Positions 1 to 23,700 of a stretch of DNA of 64,000 nt are shown here, one piece after another. The translations under genes and the position numbers were made by a program. This stretch comes from Oasisia sp. SBJ-2009 (lineage: Eukaryota; Annelida; Polychaeta; Sabellida; Siboglinidae). Numbering within the stretch: the stretch's first letter is position 1; each line of letters opens with the position of its first letter. Below the pieces are notes generated by a model, which saw only the letters and a list, made by a program, of their open reading frames with translations, searched no databases and was not told where the DNA came from. The DNA is taken from positions 37,701,822 to 37,765,821 of the forward strand of contig OZ024856.1 of NCBI GenBank assembly GCA_964017155.1. The letters run 5' to 3'.

Positions 1-1925
1 GACCTGCTGTGAAGCTACGCTCCTTTTCAGCATTATATTCAGATATGTGAACATTTTGTAAGGTGTTGTCTATTGTAAAGTTGATGGACTGTTCGCTTAA
101 ACTGATGTGTACTCACACAAAATACCGTGCACACATGGACTGTTGACTATATTTGCTTAAGAAAGGGACTCCCACTGTTGTAGACTGGCCCGCCACAGGT
201 AAATATCTGACAACTTTGTCTACTCTGTTCAACTAACACTGCACTGTTTGTGGTTTCGGAAGCTAGTACCGTCCCATACAGGCACTGGTGTACACATTCA
301 CATGTAGATAAGCTTGGTGCGGTTCATTCTAGTTTAACGCTCCTGTTCTATTATATTGCACTGACTTAGTGTATAACTAGAGCAGTCTATCTTTCCCCTC
401 TCCTCTTTCACTTCCCCTTCTCTCTCTGTTCCCCCTCTCCTGTCCCTTCCTCTCTCCCATGCTCTCTCTCTACCCCATCTCTCCCATTTTCCATTGTCTA
501 TCTGCCTGTCTGTAGGTCGGGTGCTCTCTCTCCTCTCTCCTCTCTCCTCTCTCCTCTCTCCTCTCTCCTCTCTCCTCTCTCCTCTCTCCTCTCTCCTCTC
601 TCCTCTCTCCTCTCTCCTCTCTCCTCTCTCCTCTCTCCTCTCTCCTCTCTCCTCTCTCCTCTCTCCTCTCTCCTCTCTCCTCTCTCCTCTCTCCTCTCTC
701 CTCTCTCCTCTCTCCTCTATCCTCTCCTCTCTCCCCTCTCCCCTCTCCCCTCTCCCCTCTCCCCTCTCCCCTCTCCCCTCTCCCCTCTCCCCTCCTCCAT
801 ACAGCTGTCTGACACTCTGCGATCACAGCTTTGTTTAGGTAGTGTTTTCTAACGGGACTCAGAACCTGTCGTGTGTTTCCTCCTAAGCCTCACTTGTTTC
901 CATTGGGCTGTTACTGACAAGTGTAGGACACTGCTTCACTGCTCACTAATGAGTTTAGCTTGTCTTCCAACTAACATCAATCACACTGGATCACTTACAA
1001 TCAGTACTGATACATTGTATTGACTCATTATAACTACCCCTGTTGGTTATTACATGTTAAAAAAACTATTTCTTTTTGTGAAATGTTTAAATGATGAAAT
1101 GTCATAAAAACTGTAACTCATTTTGTTAAGATGGGTCACATATACATTTTCAGCAGTGCCTGTAAACATATGATTAGCTTTTTATATAATAAACCAGTTG
1201 TAATCCACTGATGTTTCATAGTTCTAATCATACTTTTCAATAGAAAGAATTAGGACCCTGTCATTAAATAATTTTATCTACTCCATCAGTCAAAGACATA
1301 GATACATTTTAATGTATCACTGCAAATTGTAGACCTTTCCATTTAATTTTTTGATCAGGGAAGGGTGGCATTATAACAAATTTGATTGTTGGAATTTTAT
1401 ATTTACAAAACTCCTAAGCTACTGTTGCAGTCTAGCTATATAATTGAGTTTGTAGAGATTATCCTGCAAAATGGTTCACATCTCTGGTGCCAACCTCAGG
1501 GGTTTAGTTGTAACTATGGCAGAAAAGAAAAAAAATGTTTTGAAACTTGGGTTCAAATACCCATGGGTTAAGCTTCTTGGCAGTTAAAGGTTCATACTAA
1601 ACTTTACATTATAGAGTTAGGTAATTTATTCTTTGTAAATCTAATGCTTTTAATTTTTTGCGATAGCTCCAAGCTAAGTAATAAGTATACATATCTGCAT
1701 ATATGTTGCAAACACTTATATAATTTGCAGTGACTATGTGAAACATGCACACATTGTGAGGAACTGTTCAACTGTATGTCATCTTTGTTAAATGTCAACC
1801 CAGAAAAGCAGATGTAATGGAATTTTTGCTAGTATTTGATTTGCTAGTATAAGGTAAATTTCTGTTGTTAATTATTTCAAACAGTATTACATTTAATAAT
1901 TGTTGTTACAATGTAAATGTTTTAG
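1..1925. other. Upstream intronic sequence of KAT5
   Basis: No coding exon could be supported here. The next exon downstream begins inside the KAT5 protein, so this is probably an intron and the N-terminal exons (chromo barrel domain) should lie outside the window. The only clear content is the pyrimidine-rich tandem array at about 523-795; the rest is AT-rich with no recognisable element. Confidence 0.6.
523..795. repeat. 7-bp pyrimidine minisatellite (TCTCTCC / TCTCCCC)
   Basis: About 38 tandem heptamers of C and T; the first two thirds are TCTCTCC-type and the last third TCTCCCC-type, so two sub-arrays have expanded separately. One strand is pure pyrimidine and the other pure purine over most of its length, a composition known to allow triplex (H-DNA) folding. 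Long open frames on both strands here are repeat artefacts. Confidence 0.95.
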
Positions 1926-12038
<10,113 letters not shown>

Positions 12039-13334
12039 GGGATCAGGGTCTGAAGGCTTGTGGGAGGGAAGGGAAGAGGTGGAGTGATGGTGGGAATCAG
12101 ATGCGGAAGATGTTGGGAGCAATCTGAATGCATTTGCAATTAAAATTTCAATAGTTGTTTCTTTTTTCACCAAACTTTTGGCGTATTATGAATGATGGTA
12201 TCAGTTGAATTGATACCTGAAGTTGTATGGCTGCTAACGGTTTGCAAGAGCAGTGTACATCAGAAATTAGTCCTGATTAGAAATTCTTTGGAGGTGTTTA
12301 AATGTTGCAGTGATTTTTTAACAATTTGAATGGTGGTGCAAAATTTAAAAGCTGAAATCTTCAGGTCAGGAAAATGTTCAAACCCAGGTTTCGATCAGCC
12401 ACATGTCAGGGAAAGGGCGGTCAAAATTGAACTTGTCATTCTGTAGCATTACAATTTGGTTTAGAAATTGGTTGAATTTGACCACAATAAAGTAAATATC
12501 TCTGTTACCATCCCTCTCACATCATGACGATGTGTATACAGCTGACTGAAAGCATTGGTTTGCCATAAATGCTGGTATACGACTGTCGAGACCCAAATGG
12601 GTGTTTTCAACTGCCACTTTATAAACAATACTGTGATAGGCATGCTTGAAATGGAGCCGGATATTCACGGCTTTGTGTAAATATATGTAAATTCTTGGGA
12701 TTACCTCAGACGGCAGCTAGTTGTTGACCTGTATCCGTGGGAACAGTCCTGTGTTGTGTACGTAGACCATAAAGTGGTTTGTTAGCGAAATAAAATTTCA
12801 GTGATGTATGATTGCCACAATGTAATGTAGTCAGTTATTTTACATGTGCTGTGTTTGTGCAGGGTTTATATGGTTTGTAATCTGTTCAAAGCACGTCCTT
12901 TCAAATGTGGAACCTTCTGTAGGGTAATTTTGCAGTAGTCATCGTCTCGGTTACGTATTGGTTAAAAAACAAACAGCTAACCGCTGTTGCATAGCACAAA
13001 ACATGACATCAAACCAGGAGTATGAGATGTGGGGCAGTTTTACTGACATATGACGGACAGCTTGGCAATGTCTGTTATTTTTAGAAATAATGGACCGAAA
13101 ATAGACTGATAAAACAATGTAAACATGGGTAACTGATGGTACAAGATACATTTTAGCAAAATTATTTTAGTTAAATAGGACGGAATAGTTGCCACTGGCG
13201 CTGTGAAAGGACAACATTGGCAGAGTATACAAATCTGTTTTCCTCTGATAATAATAAATAAATTGCCGTCAGTGATGTGTCCCACTGATTATGCCTGAAT
13301 TATGTGATCCAGCAACTTTTATATATTTTACTCC
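12039..13334. other. KAT5 3' UTR and intergenic sequence
   Basis: A canonical AATAAA at 12789-12794 lies about 750 bp after the KAT5 stop and is a candidate cleavage signal. I see no coding exon or repeat before the transposon-like element beginning at 13335. Confidence 0.5.
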
Positions 13335-14061
13335 CAGGGGTAGAACTACCCACTAGTCCGCTAGTCCGTACACTAGTAAAGATAAGGGCGGACTAGTAAA
13401 CCTGCCTAATAACTAGTCTGGTTGTCTTGTAAAGGTCAGTGTGTCATCACCCCACCCTACAGTAGTCAATCAAGTGTTTGTAGTCACAGTGACCCTAACC
13501 CATCCACAGGCTGGGGGAATGTAACCGAATCCAGTGCCAGTGAGCAACTGGCTACAGCAGCTTCATTTACTGATAAATGACATTTTCTTAGGCATGGCCA
13601 GTGGACACCAGCTGTGAACTTGTCTGGGCATTATTTGTAAGATTAATGGCTCTTTGATGTCTATAATTGTCTAGTGTGATATTTTTATTTCCATTAATAC
13701 AGTCCAGTAGAGCAGTTTGCATAACACCGTAATGCGAGATAAATTTCCAGAATGATTATGGAAAATTCATAATGGTAGGGTGGTACTACAGGGCAATGAA
13801 TGCAATTGATGTTCTTTTTCAATCGAATATTTAATTTTTAATATATATCATATATTTACTTTTTCATTAATTATTTCTTTGTTACCTTTATGAAAAGTGC
13901 ATTGTTAGTTTACCAGGGTTTCAACATATACTGTTTTTTTAGTTTTAAATCAAATTGTAACGACTTAAATTAGGGTTTATTTTTTATTTTGGCGGACTAG
14001 TAAACTTTTGACTTTACTAGTCCTGCTGTCTAGTAAAATAAATGCCGAAGTTCTACCCCTG
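13335..14061. mobile_element. 727-bp TIR element between KAT5 and PNO1
   Basis: Inverted termini CAGGGGTAGAACT and AGTTCTACCCCTG bound the element. ACTCC occurs immediately outside the left end and again just outside the right end. GGCGGACTAGTAAAC is repeated in direct orientation near both ends (about 13387 and 13991). No transposase frame is visible. The CAGGGG terminus is common among hAT-type MITEs, but the family is not proven. Confidence 0.7.
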
Positions 14062-14994
14062 ACTCCCATCAGTAATATTGTACACAAGTGATCAGACCTA
14101 TTGGAAAATATAACCAAATCGTATATTGTTTGTACTCTCGGTAGCATGGCTATTGTGTCTAGCAGTTCGTCGACAAAATAAGTCGGCAGTGTTTTTCATT
14201 GTTGCATAAATGTGCTGATGTTGTACCAACCTTAGTGTCTAAATAATCTCTGTGAAGTCGGTCCAAGAGACAATGCAGCTTCCGTTGTGTAAGTGAATTT
14301 AACAGATGGTGTATGATTGGCTATGTATGTTGTATGTTACATGTCCAGAAACTTATATAAAATAACATGAAGACAATTCACTGCCAGTTTTAGTTAAACT
14401 ATGTATATTTAAAAAATGGGATTAAGCAAGTGTACATAATAAATGTAAGTTTTTTATAGCTTTTGAGTTGGTGTTTTGTCAGTCTCTGCTTTCAGATAAC
14501 ACTGACAAAGTTTTACTAGTTGTTGGGTATTTGTGCCAGCCTTTTCAAAACCTTGCATTATAATAATACAATCTTCTGTTTTCCATGTTCAGTGAATTAT
14601 GCACAAATACGCTTACCTCTGTTAAAAATAAATACATAAAATTTGATAAGTTTGACAACAGTACATATGCACTGTCTAAAAATTGCAAGCACAATCAAAG
14701 TAATATTGGCGAGTGCATCTTTTTTTATTTAAAAATAAGTTTACACATCCACATTTACTTCCAAACAACTCAAACTCGTAAATAAATCTTTTCCTCAATC
14801 CTGGGCCAAATCTAAATCAGGTCTTGAAAAGTGGAACTTGTTATATAAACTAGGACTTGGTCTCTGGAGGTTGAACTTATCCAGAGTGTACTGCACAATC
14901 AAGATAACCTTCTATAACTTGACAAGACAGACGGCGGCTTTAGTTCATTTATTTACGACATGTACAGGCATCACAGTAAAATCACACGGTGGCA
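14062..14994. other. Convergent intergenic region and PNO1 3' UTR
   Basis: On the minus strand an AATAAA (plus-strand coordinates 14724-14729) lies about 270 bp beyond the PNO1 stop and is the likely PNO1 polyadenylation signal. Nothing else is recognisable. Confidence 0.5.
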
Positions 14995-17900
14995 TCAAAA
15001 CCTCTCGGACATCCTGGCAGCAACAGCTCTCATGTTGCCGTAGACCTTCGATGGAGGACTCCCTGGAACAAACCAGCACTGGCATTAATTCACAGAACAT
15101 ATCTAACACGATTGGCTGTGTTCATCGGGCACACAGTGTAACCAGTAGTGAGTATAGAATGTATCTGAAGATGTGGACAATTCTATTGTGCACCAGGCAG
15201 AAAGGTTTTGCCATTCTTAAGTAACTCAAAGTATATGTTATGCATTCACCTCAGTCACAATGATATCATTAATGTGGACTCAACTTGGAATGAAGACAGG
15301 TAGACCTGTGTGTATACTGTCTAGCAAAGCAATTCCACAAAATGTTTGGATAAGACACTACCCTGGTACATAAAATACACCTTTACTGCAAGAAGATAAC
15401 TGATCATAGATAGATTAGAGAGTGCTAAGTTTTTATTGTCAAGCGACACTGTAAACAAACAGTTCAGTATACTGGTGTAAACAATACACAATGTAACAAT
15501 AGAACTGCCTTAATTTGTCATGCACTAATTGTCCATGGGAATCGTTCCTTCCCATTCTCAGGTTCTATTAAATCTGCATGTTACACAGTTCTGCTGCAGA
15601 AAGACAGACAAACCTAAGATCAGGCTGCAGATGGACGTCCGTGCAATTTTTATGTTCTGAAACGAGCCGAGTATGTGGACTTTCCTGTAAAAGAAACCAC
15701 TTGAAATACATCGCAAGATACGAGGAGCTAGCTGCAGTTACATGTTGATGTTCAACATAATGACTTAATTAATTCAATTCCACATAATTACAACCTGATA
15801 CAGGATTAATATTAACAAACTGTAACATGATTGCATTATGGATAACAGAACAATGTTTTTTTAATAGTAGTGGACATTGTTTAGTAGAAACGTTCACCTA
15901 CAAAGAAACAAGTCCTTCAGTTGGTTGTACGGTGTCATGTCGTGTACACGTGTTACATCAGCCAACAATATTTTAAGGAAAATGTCTCTCCTTGACATTA
16001 AATTAGCATATGTTAATTTTTAATTAATTAAACTTTAGTAAAATAAGGCCAACAGTTGCCCAAACATATTACACTTACGTGTCAGCAAGGACTACCCGTG
16101 TCTTTGTAACATTTTCTATCGTAAACTTCGTCTTTCCACCCTTGCCTGCTATCCGCCCAATTGCACGTGCCAAATGGTCACCCTTCAATGGCTTCACTGC
16201 AAGATCACAGAGTTCACTGATGCATCAACAATGGATAAACACACACACTGTTGCAGACAACTAGTTCACTTGAAAGAACAGTACTTTTAAACTGATCTTG
16301 GAAAAAGAGAACAGGTCGATACATTTACAGAAATGCTGTTTTCAAACATGAGGTTAGATGAACTTAAAAATATATTACGCAAAGCGTTACCAGTTGGCAA
16401 TACATTATTAAAAACATTACTACTGTCTCGCTAGCTGTGTTAGCATAGGTGTACATTAGAAATGGAACTAACATTTTAAATATCTAACCAGGCAATTAGT
16501 AGAAAAGTACCCGGTAAGTGTCATACAAAAAACTGGCATAGTACTTAAAAACATGTGTCAGCTAAACAGTCACTATTATGTGTATTATGCTTTATTACTA
16601 TAAAATTAACAGCATGAAACATGACGTGTACCATCAGTGATGTCAAATGATTCCAGATACAAGTCATCTAGTCGCATCAGTGCCAATGCATCCTGAAAAG
16701 AATGTACCACAAAACAATTCACCTATAAGTTATAGTAGCCTTTTAAAAATTGCAATGCTGGAAATTGATCAAATGTGTGCTTAGAAATGTCATTAAGTTA
16801 TCTAACTATGACTAAAACAATATATTAAAATAAAATTTATTTCACATAGGGGGCAAACTGACACCATATTTCAACTACATAACCACAAACAATTCCTATG
16901 CTTTGCATTTTGTAATGCATTATTTATATTTAAATTGCTGATTTTCAGTAGCATCGAACATCATGAACTTACTATCATCAAATATGTTTACATATAATTC
17001 AAACAATATTAAAAATAAAAAAATCATTGCCTGATAATAATTTATTTCTATGATCAAGACAACACAAATGCAGTCAACGCATGTCAACAATTTACTTACA
17101 TCAACGTCAAAGCCGACTGTGAATGCCTTTACAAAGTCTGCCGCTTTCTGAAGAGCTCCAATGTCAGTTGTCTCCTTGCATGTCTGGTGTCAGAAGAAGT
17201 AAGTATGAATAGTAACTAGTATTATGTCAGAAATCAATATATACTTATAATTATGTCAGGTAACTAGCAGTCACTATATTTACGTCGCTAGAAACTTTTT
17301 ATTCTTTCTCTAAGTCTATATAACACTAACAATAATGTCTACATAACAATATTCATAGTCCATAGATCATCAGTACATTTTATATGGACAGCAAAGTATC
17401 ATTTTTACATATCCTACTGGCTACTGTACAACTTGTTACGAAATTATATTTTTAAACTAATCAACTTTGGTTTATTCTATCATTTGTATGTAGTACTATG
17501 TACCGTATTAATGATACAGGTGCCTGTGTTCGAACATATACCTGTATGTTCATGTAATATCAGTGTTACAAAATAAGTTAAATTCAAATTGCTCACACTG
17601 ATTCAGAGAAATTAAAAAAATGCTTATCTTGTGTTGCTAGTCTTTGTCCATGAAGTGCCTCAGCTCTCAGCTGTGTTTAATATTCAACACACAGAAAGCT
17701 ACTCACACTTTAACTCATCTCAAATTTGTCTATGATTTAAAAAAGTACTATTAGTATTAAGAACAAATTTGTTCACTAAGTACATAAACTTTATACACAC
17801 TACACATTTTGCAGTATACATTCTTGACACTTGATGAACCTGATTCAATTACACGGGAAGTATCAAATACCTTGATTTCAACATTTCTCGTCTTGACATT

Positions 17901-19419
17901 AAAGCGAATCTGCAGGTGGAGGTGTTCCACAATTGGAGTGAAGATCTTCATCCAGTTGTCTTTGAGTGGAGTGTATCTGTTGGCTGGCACCCACACCTTT
18001 CTTGTGTCCGACTTTCCACCCTGTGGCATACAAGTGTATATGTACTACTAATTATCAAAGGCCTGTAGATATTCTCTCCTGCACGCAGTAATACTGACAG
18101 GTTCAAACGTAGTCCAGAGATCACATATAATCTTATTTTATTTAAAAAAATTACACCTTCTGACACTTCAGCCATTAGGTGTTTCAACTTTTAATTCTAG
18201 CCTAAAGTGACTGTTCTAAATGCACCTGTATGTGAATCAGCAGCTCATAGTTTTGACTAACTGATTTTAAAGCTATGAAAATATTAAGCCAAACTTCTCA
18301 CATATCTGGCAAACTATGAACATACTGCATTATAAAAAAAATGCATTTATACTATCATAATAAGCAAAATAAACATGAATCAAAACTTGCCATTTTTTTT
18401 ATGTAAACTTTCTTAATCTATAGTATAGCACTTAGACTATGTGACTCAATTTGTGCAAACATAATTTTATGGCTTAAAAGGTCGAATGTTGGCGAAACAC
18501 CATGGTTATGTTATTGCCTAATAAGCGTTTGTGAGAAGGTAGAAGTACCCGCGTCTTCCAAGTTGCATCTAACGATCTTTCATCTGTTCGGTCATATAGC
18601 TTAAGCTCGATGTCAGGCTATGTGTCCGTATTTGTCCGGTCAAATAGTGTCTATGCAAACATGAGCTGTTTGTCCATATACAGACGAATAGTTCCCCAGG
18701 CTATTCGACCATATCCAGCAAAATAGCCACGAAGTGGCTATAGCTCCACACCCGGAATCTAACTTCTCAGCTATTTGTCCGGCACTTTTTGGCATTGTAT
18801 GTGCAGTAAGTGTGAGTGCATAGACATACAGGCACATATACGTCACAGCATACATGCGCTTGCTGGCAGCTACAGCTGTATCTTCACTTTGATAGGTTGA
18901 TGGGAATTATAGTCGCAATGCCCCACTGCCTGAATGCCCCATGACCGGAATGCCCCAAACCTAGTCGCAATGCCCCAATCGCGAAGTCGCAAAGCCCCAA
19001 CCGGGAAGTCGCAATGCTCCAACTGCGAAGTCGCAATGCCCCACTTTTGGTCGGAATGCCCCAGTGATTTTACTATTATCAAAACATGTTAAAACATAAC
19101 ATTTTATTATTGTCAAACTTATGTATATAATATATAATACAACAATTGACATTACATAAGTAAATGTATAATGAATAAAAAATATGTTTCGTTGATTATC
19201 TGAACATTATTGAAAGTATAACTGAATTTATGTTTTGTCTCCGTATATTTCTCCGTATATATTTCATCTTTGTGCGATTTGTCAAACCTATCATGAAAAT
19301 TAATATCGGTTACAACAAATAGTAATTGTGACTTTTTAATTCACTTTTGTGAAAACAAGTGCAACTGGAACGCATTCAATAATGTAACAAAAAAGATATT
19401 AGTATTATATAAAATATCT

Positions 19420-19453
<34 letters not shown>

Positions 19454-20543
19454 TATATTGCCGCACGAAACAAGTGCAACTGGAACGCTTTCAATAATGT
19501 AACCAAAAAGATGTTAGTATTATATAAAATATGTTATATATATATATATATTGCCGCACGAAACAAGTGCAAATGGAACGCATTCAGTAATCTAACAATT
19601 ATTTTTAGTATTATATAATATATATATATTAAAAACCCAACTACCAAGAAAGTGGTGCATTCCGTCCAAAGGTGGGGCATTGCGACCACGGTGTTCCAAA
19701 ATGTGGGGGCATTGCGACTTCGCGGTTGGGACATTGCGACTTTGAGATTGGGGCATTGTGACTAGGCAGTAGGGGCATTGCGACTGGGGCATTCAGGTAG
19801 TGGGGCATTCCGACCACATTCCGTTGATGGCACATATAACGATCATGTTACGGAAAGTCGCTGTCGGTGTTGCGCTTAGCCTTAGTGCTTTTTTTTATTT
19901 GTGCGCATATGAAGTAACAAATGGGACAACAAAATGTTCAACTGATACAACGGTACATGTGGACATTGGACAATGTTGTCACTGTTGTACTGATAGGTTC
20001 CCACTGCATATATGCGCACATGAAGTGCTGGAGCTATAGCTATTTCAACGTACGTCGTCGTCCGAATATGCCTAAAAAGCCAAAATTAAGTGGAAAGATG
20101 ATTATTTATGATTACTTTTTAAAACTGCAATTCACCGAGTTTCAGTCAAAACATATAATTTAGAAATGTTTAAAACAAAATTGACATATCAAATGATGCG
20201 CCCCAGTTCTACACGATGGAGTAAGCAATGCTGTAGCTAAATGACCAAACAATAGTCTACGAATACGATCCGGTACGAAGAATACTGATCGGATTACGTC
20301 GTTGATTTTACAACATTTACAACGTCAACGTCAACAAAATCCACGTGCTATTCTCACCGTGAGTTTGTCTCCGGATATAGGGGGCAAATTCGGCCGTTTC
20401 GGCGCTGACTCTGAAGTCTCCATAGGCTTTGCTGAATCGTCATTAGTTTGTGCTTTTCGTTTTCTCGACTTTACTTTCACAAAACCGTCGTTTTCAATAG
20501 TTTTGTCATGTTCCATTTTTTCCGAAGTTTTGGTGTCCGCCAT
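14995..20543 (-). CDS. PNO1: Pre-40S assembly factor PNO1 (partner of NOB1)
   Basis: Seven minus-strand exons: 20358-20543 (ATG at 20543), 17871-18020, 17100-17183, 16632-16692, 16079-16196, 15614-15684 and 14995-15062 (stop). They total 738 bp and 245 residues, against about 252 in human, and all phases agree. A charged N-terminal tail ([15 protein letters not shown]) is followed by the signature [20 protein letters not shown], then [21 protein letters not shown] and [18 protein letters not shown]. The KH-fold segment is [18 protein letters not shown] with [15 protein letters not shown], and the end is [24 protein letters not shown]1 binds the 18S rRNA 3' region on pre-40S particles and positions the endonuclease NOB1. 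It starts 236 bp from the divergent KPTN start, suggesting a shared promoter. Intron 1 carries a foldback element. Confidence 0.97.
18905..19822. mobile_element. Foldback element with clustered short sub-repeats in PNO1 intron 1
   Basis: A left cluster (about 18910-19065) has at least seven copies of a 20- to 22-bp unit with core GCAATGCCCCA. A right cluster (about 19650-19822) carries the same unit inverted (TGGGGCATTGCGAC). The AT-rich middle holds roughly three copies of a 100-bp unit with GTGCAACTGGAACGC and TA-dinucleotide runs (19420-19450, 19535-19550). The two arms would pair into a long hairpin. A lone related motif, GTGGGGCATTCTGAC, occurs at about 24426 in KPTN. No coding capacity seen. 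Confidence 0.75.
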
Positions 20544-20779
20544 GTTTGCTAAAAGGACCGCTTCCTGTGTTGCAATTGTAAATGAGCTTCCCTATTTATA
20601 TATAGGTAGACATATGTGAAAATAAACTAATGATATTGTTACATCACTCATAAGGTAACATGTCATTAGCTTTATCAATGCACCAATGCGTGTGAACAAA
20701 AAGTGATGTTCCACGAATGATCCGTAATAACATTTGTAATTAACGAGGCTACATATTAGTTGTGACACCGTCAGTAAAC
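20544..20779. promoter_or_regulatory. Candidate bidirectional promoter, PNO1 and KPTN
   Basis: The 236 bp between the divergent start codons of PNO1 (minus) and KPTN (plus) must hold both 5' UTRs unless upstream non-coding exons exist. I see no canonical TATA box placed for either gene. The call rests on gene arrangement, not on a recognised motif. Confidence 0.5.
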
Positions 20780-23700
20780 ATGTCGCTGTCATGCAAGTTG
20801 GAAGAGGCACATTATTGTAGTTTAAGTTCTCAAAGCAATGTCTATGGCTTAACCAAAATCGCAACACCTGGTGGAAGACACAAAATGCTTGTTGCTTCCC
20901 TTCGTGGAAAAGTTGTGTCGTTGGTATTTGACGAGAAGACGAGACCGACGTCTCGAGAAGTTCACTTCACTTATATCCCAGGTGCCAAAACCCCGCCATG
21001 GGCCTGTCCCCTCAGGCTCAGCCACTGTCATTCGGCAGACTGAGTCTGAGATATGGGTGGCTGAAATGGTTTACGATAAAATGGGTTACCTAATCTAAAC
21101 ATGATCTACATGGGTACTTCACAGAAGCTAAGACGACAATGTTCACTTGCACGTCCCCACTTAGTTAGAATATTGTAATACTGTTTATAGGCCCCATAAA
21201 AAGTGTATAAAATGCTAGTATATTTAGCAGATATTATCATAGTCATATAATCTGGCAAGTCTGTGGGCCCATTTTGCGTCCCATAAGGTTATTTAATGGC
21301 TTGAAGTGTAGTATTATAATACAAGTTGCCTTAAATGAAGACCCTAAATGTTGCTTTTAATTGCCTTTAATATTGACCGCAGGAAGACAAACTGGCAGTT
21401 TTCAACTTTCTTGTTGAGCTACATTGATATCTATGCAATAATTTTTCATTTATATTATATCCAGGTGACGCAGAAATTGTGTCGATAGATGCTTTCAGCA
21501 GACACCACTACGTTGTAGGAATCACATTTACCAAGGTATGTCTGCCCTTTTTAGCTATAATTATGGCTATAGTATTATTAATGACCGTTGAAGTGAGAAA
21601 TATACCTGACCAAAACTAAAATCTTGTCATTTATTAGTAACATGCTGTTAAAAACTGTTTTAAGATCATTTTGCTGCAACTGATCATTTTGCTTTTGCTA
21701 GCTGAATGAAACGCACATGCAATATATTTGGACCAGTATGTTTAAAATATAGTTATGTAAACTTATCAATTTACAAACATGCGCTGTACTTTATTCTTGA
21801 AATAGGTGTACTTACAGTTGTAGTTATAACAATTGGTATCATGTCAGTATATTTTATAAGTTACTCTACATGATCAGATGTGAAATTTCTCTGTAGACTT
21901 TTAGAGCTATTTAGGGTAATCTGCCATTCCTTTGATCTTTTTCAGCCAGCAGAGGGCAAGCTTTGTAAATTTTTGAATATTTACGCGGCATGGGAGCCTG
22001 GGTCAGAATATGACTTGGACACCATTGCACGTAAGTCGAGGAACCAGAATCATATAAACATTTTTTCTCTAAATCCAGTAAAAATATGTATTATTTTGGC
22101 TGGTGTTGAAGGATGAAGATACTCAACAGTTGATACGACCATCATTTAATTTTAATATATTTTCTGGTTAATACTATACAATTTGACTTTAAGGTAAAAA
22201 AATTAACAAAAGAATTTAACTCATTGATGAACTTTTTATTTCAGGAGTAATATAACAATGCATTTTGTTTTGTTTTCTTTGATGTATTTGATTCCACACT
22301 GTCAGGTTCTGAAACTATTGCAGTCTAATCCATGTAACTCCTTCTGTTTGGTTTCTTTCACTTTCAGAGGGCTGCCAAAACCTGGAGCTGAATTTTGTGC
22401 CATACCAGCTGTATCACACAGAGTAAGTGTTGTATCACACAGAGTAAGTGTAGTATCACACAGAGTAAGTGTAGTATCACACAGAGTAAGTGTAGTATCA
22501 CACAGAGTAAGTGTAGTATCACACAGAGTAAGTGTTGTATTACACAGAGTAAGTGTTGTATCACACAGAGTAAGTGTAGTATCACACAGAGTAAGTGCTG
22601 TATCACACAGAGTAAGTGTTGTATTACACAGAGTAAGTGTTGTATCACACAGAGTAAGTGTTGTATTACACAGAGTAAGTGTTGTATCACACAGAGTAAG
22701 TGCTGTATCTCACAGAGTAAGTGTTGTATCACACAGAGTAAGTGTAGTATCACACAGAGTAAGTGTTGTATCACACAGAGTAAGTGTAGTATCACACAGA
22801 GTAAGTGTAGTATCACACAGAGTAAGTGCTGTATCACACAGAGTAAGTGCTGTATCTCACAGAGTAAGTGTTGTATCACACAGAGTAAGTGTAGTATCAC
22901 ACAGAGTAAGTGCTGTATCACACAGAGTAAGTGTTGTATCACACAGAGTAAGTGCTGTATCACACAGAGTAAGTGTTGTATCACACAGAGTAAGTGCTGT
23001 ATCACACAGAGTAAGTGCTGTATCACACAGAGTAAGTGTTGTATCACACAGAGTAAGTGTAGTATCACACAGAGTAAGTGTAGTATCACACAGAGTAAGT
23101 GCTGTAATACACAGAGTAAGTGCTGTAATACACAGAGTAAGTGTAGTATCACACAGAGTAAGTGTTGTATCTCACAGAGTAAGTGTAGTATCACACAGAG
23201 TAAGTGTTGTATCACACAGAGTAAGTGCTGTAATACACAGAGTAAGTGTTGTATCACACAGAGTAAGTGTTGTATCTCACAGAGTAAGTGTTGTATCTCA
23301 CAGAGTAAGTGCTGTATCACACAGAGTAAGTGCTGTATCACACAAAGATAAGAGTGACAAAGTAAGTGTAGTATCACACAGAGAAAGTGTACTATCACAC
23401 AGGGTAAGTGTAGTATCACATAGAGTAAGTGTAGTATCACACAGAGTAAGTGTTGCCTGTCCTTCCAGCTTCCATACTCTGAAATATGTTATGGTTGTGT
23501 CGATGTTTCTAAATTGCTGAAACTGCTATCATGCTCTTTTAAATACAGCGCATTCATTTTATTGAGACAGTGACAACAAACAATGTATGTCTATATAGTT
23601 CAAGGTTACTTCACAAGAATATTATATTACTAACATATATATATATATATACCAGTATATATATTATACTACTAACAGCAGTATCAGTCGTGAGACTCGT

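Noticed and set aside
470..838. Long open frames on both strands in the CTCTCTC array
   Set aside because: They arise from a 7-bp pyrimidine repeat that has no stops in several phases; the encoded low-complexity peptides are not credible proteins.
22411..23452. CRISPR-like array
   Set aside because: There are no unique spacers; units are contiguous and overlap a eukaryotic splice donor.
22258..23520. 420-residue plus-strand and 358-residue minus-strand frames of seven-residue repeats
   Set aside because: Both are translations of the 21-bp intronic array in KPTN intron 4. The real kaptin frame is a different phase and exits at the donor at 22422.
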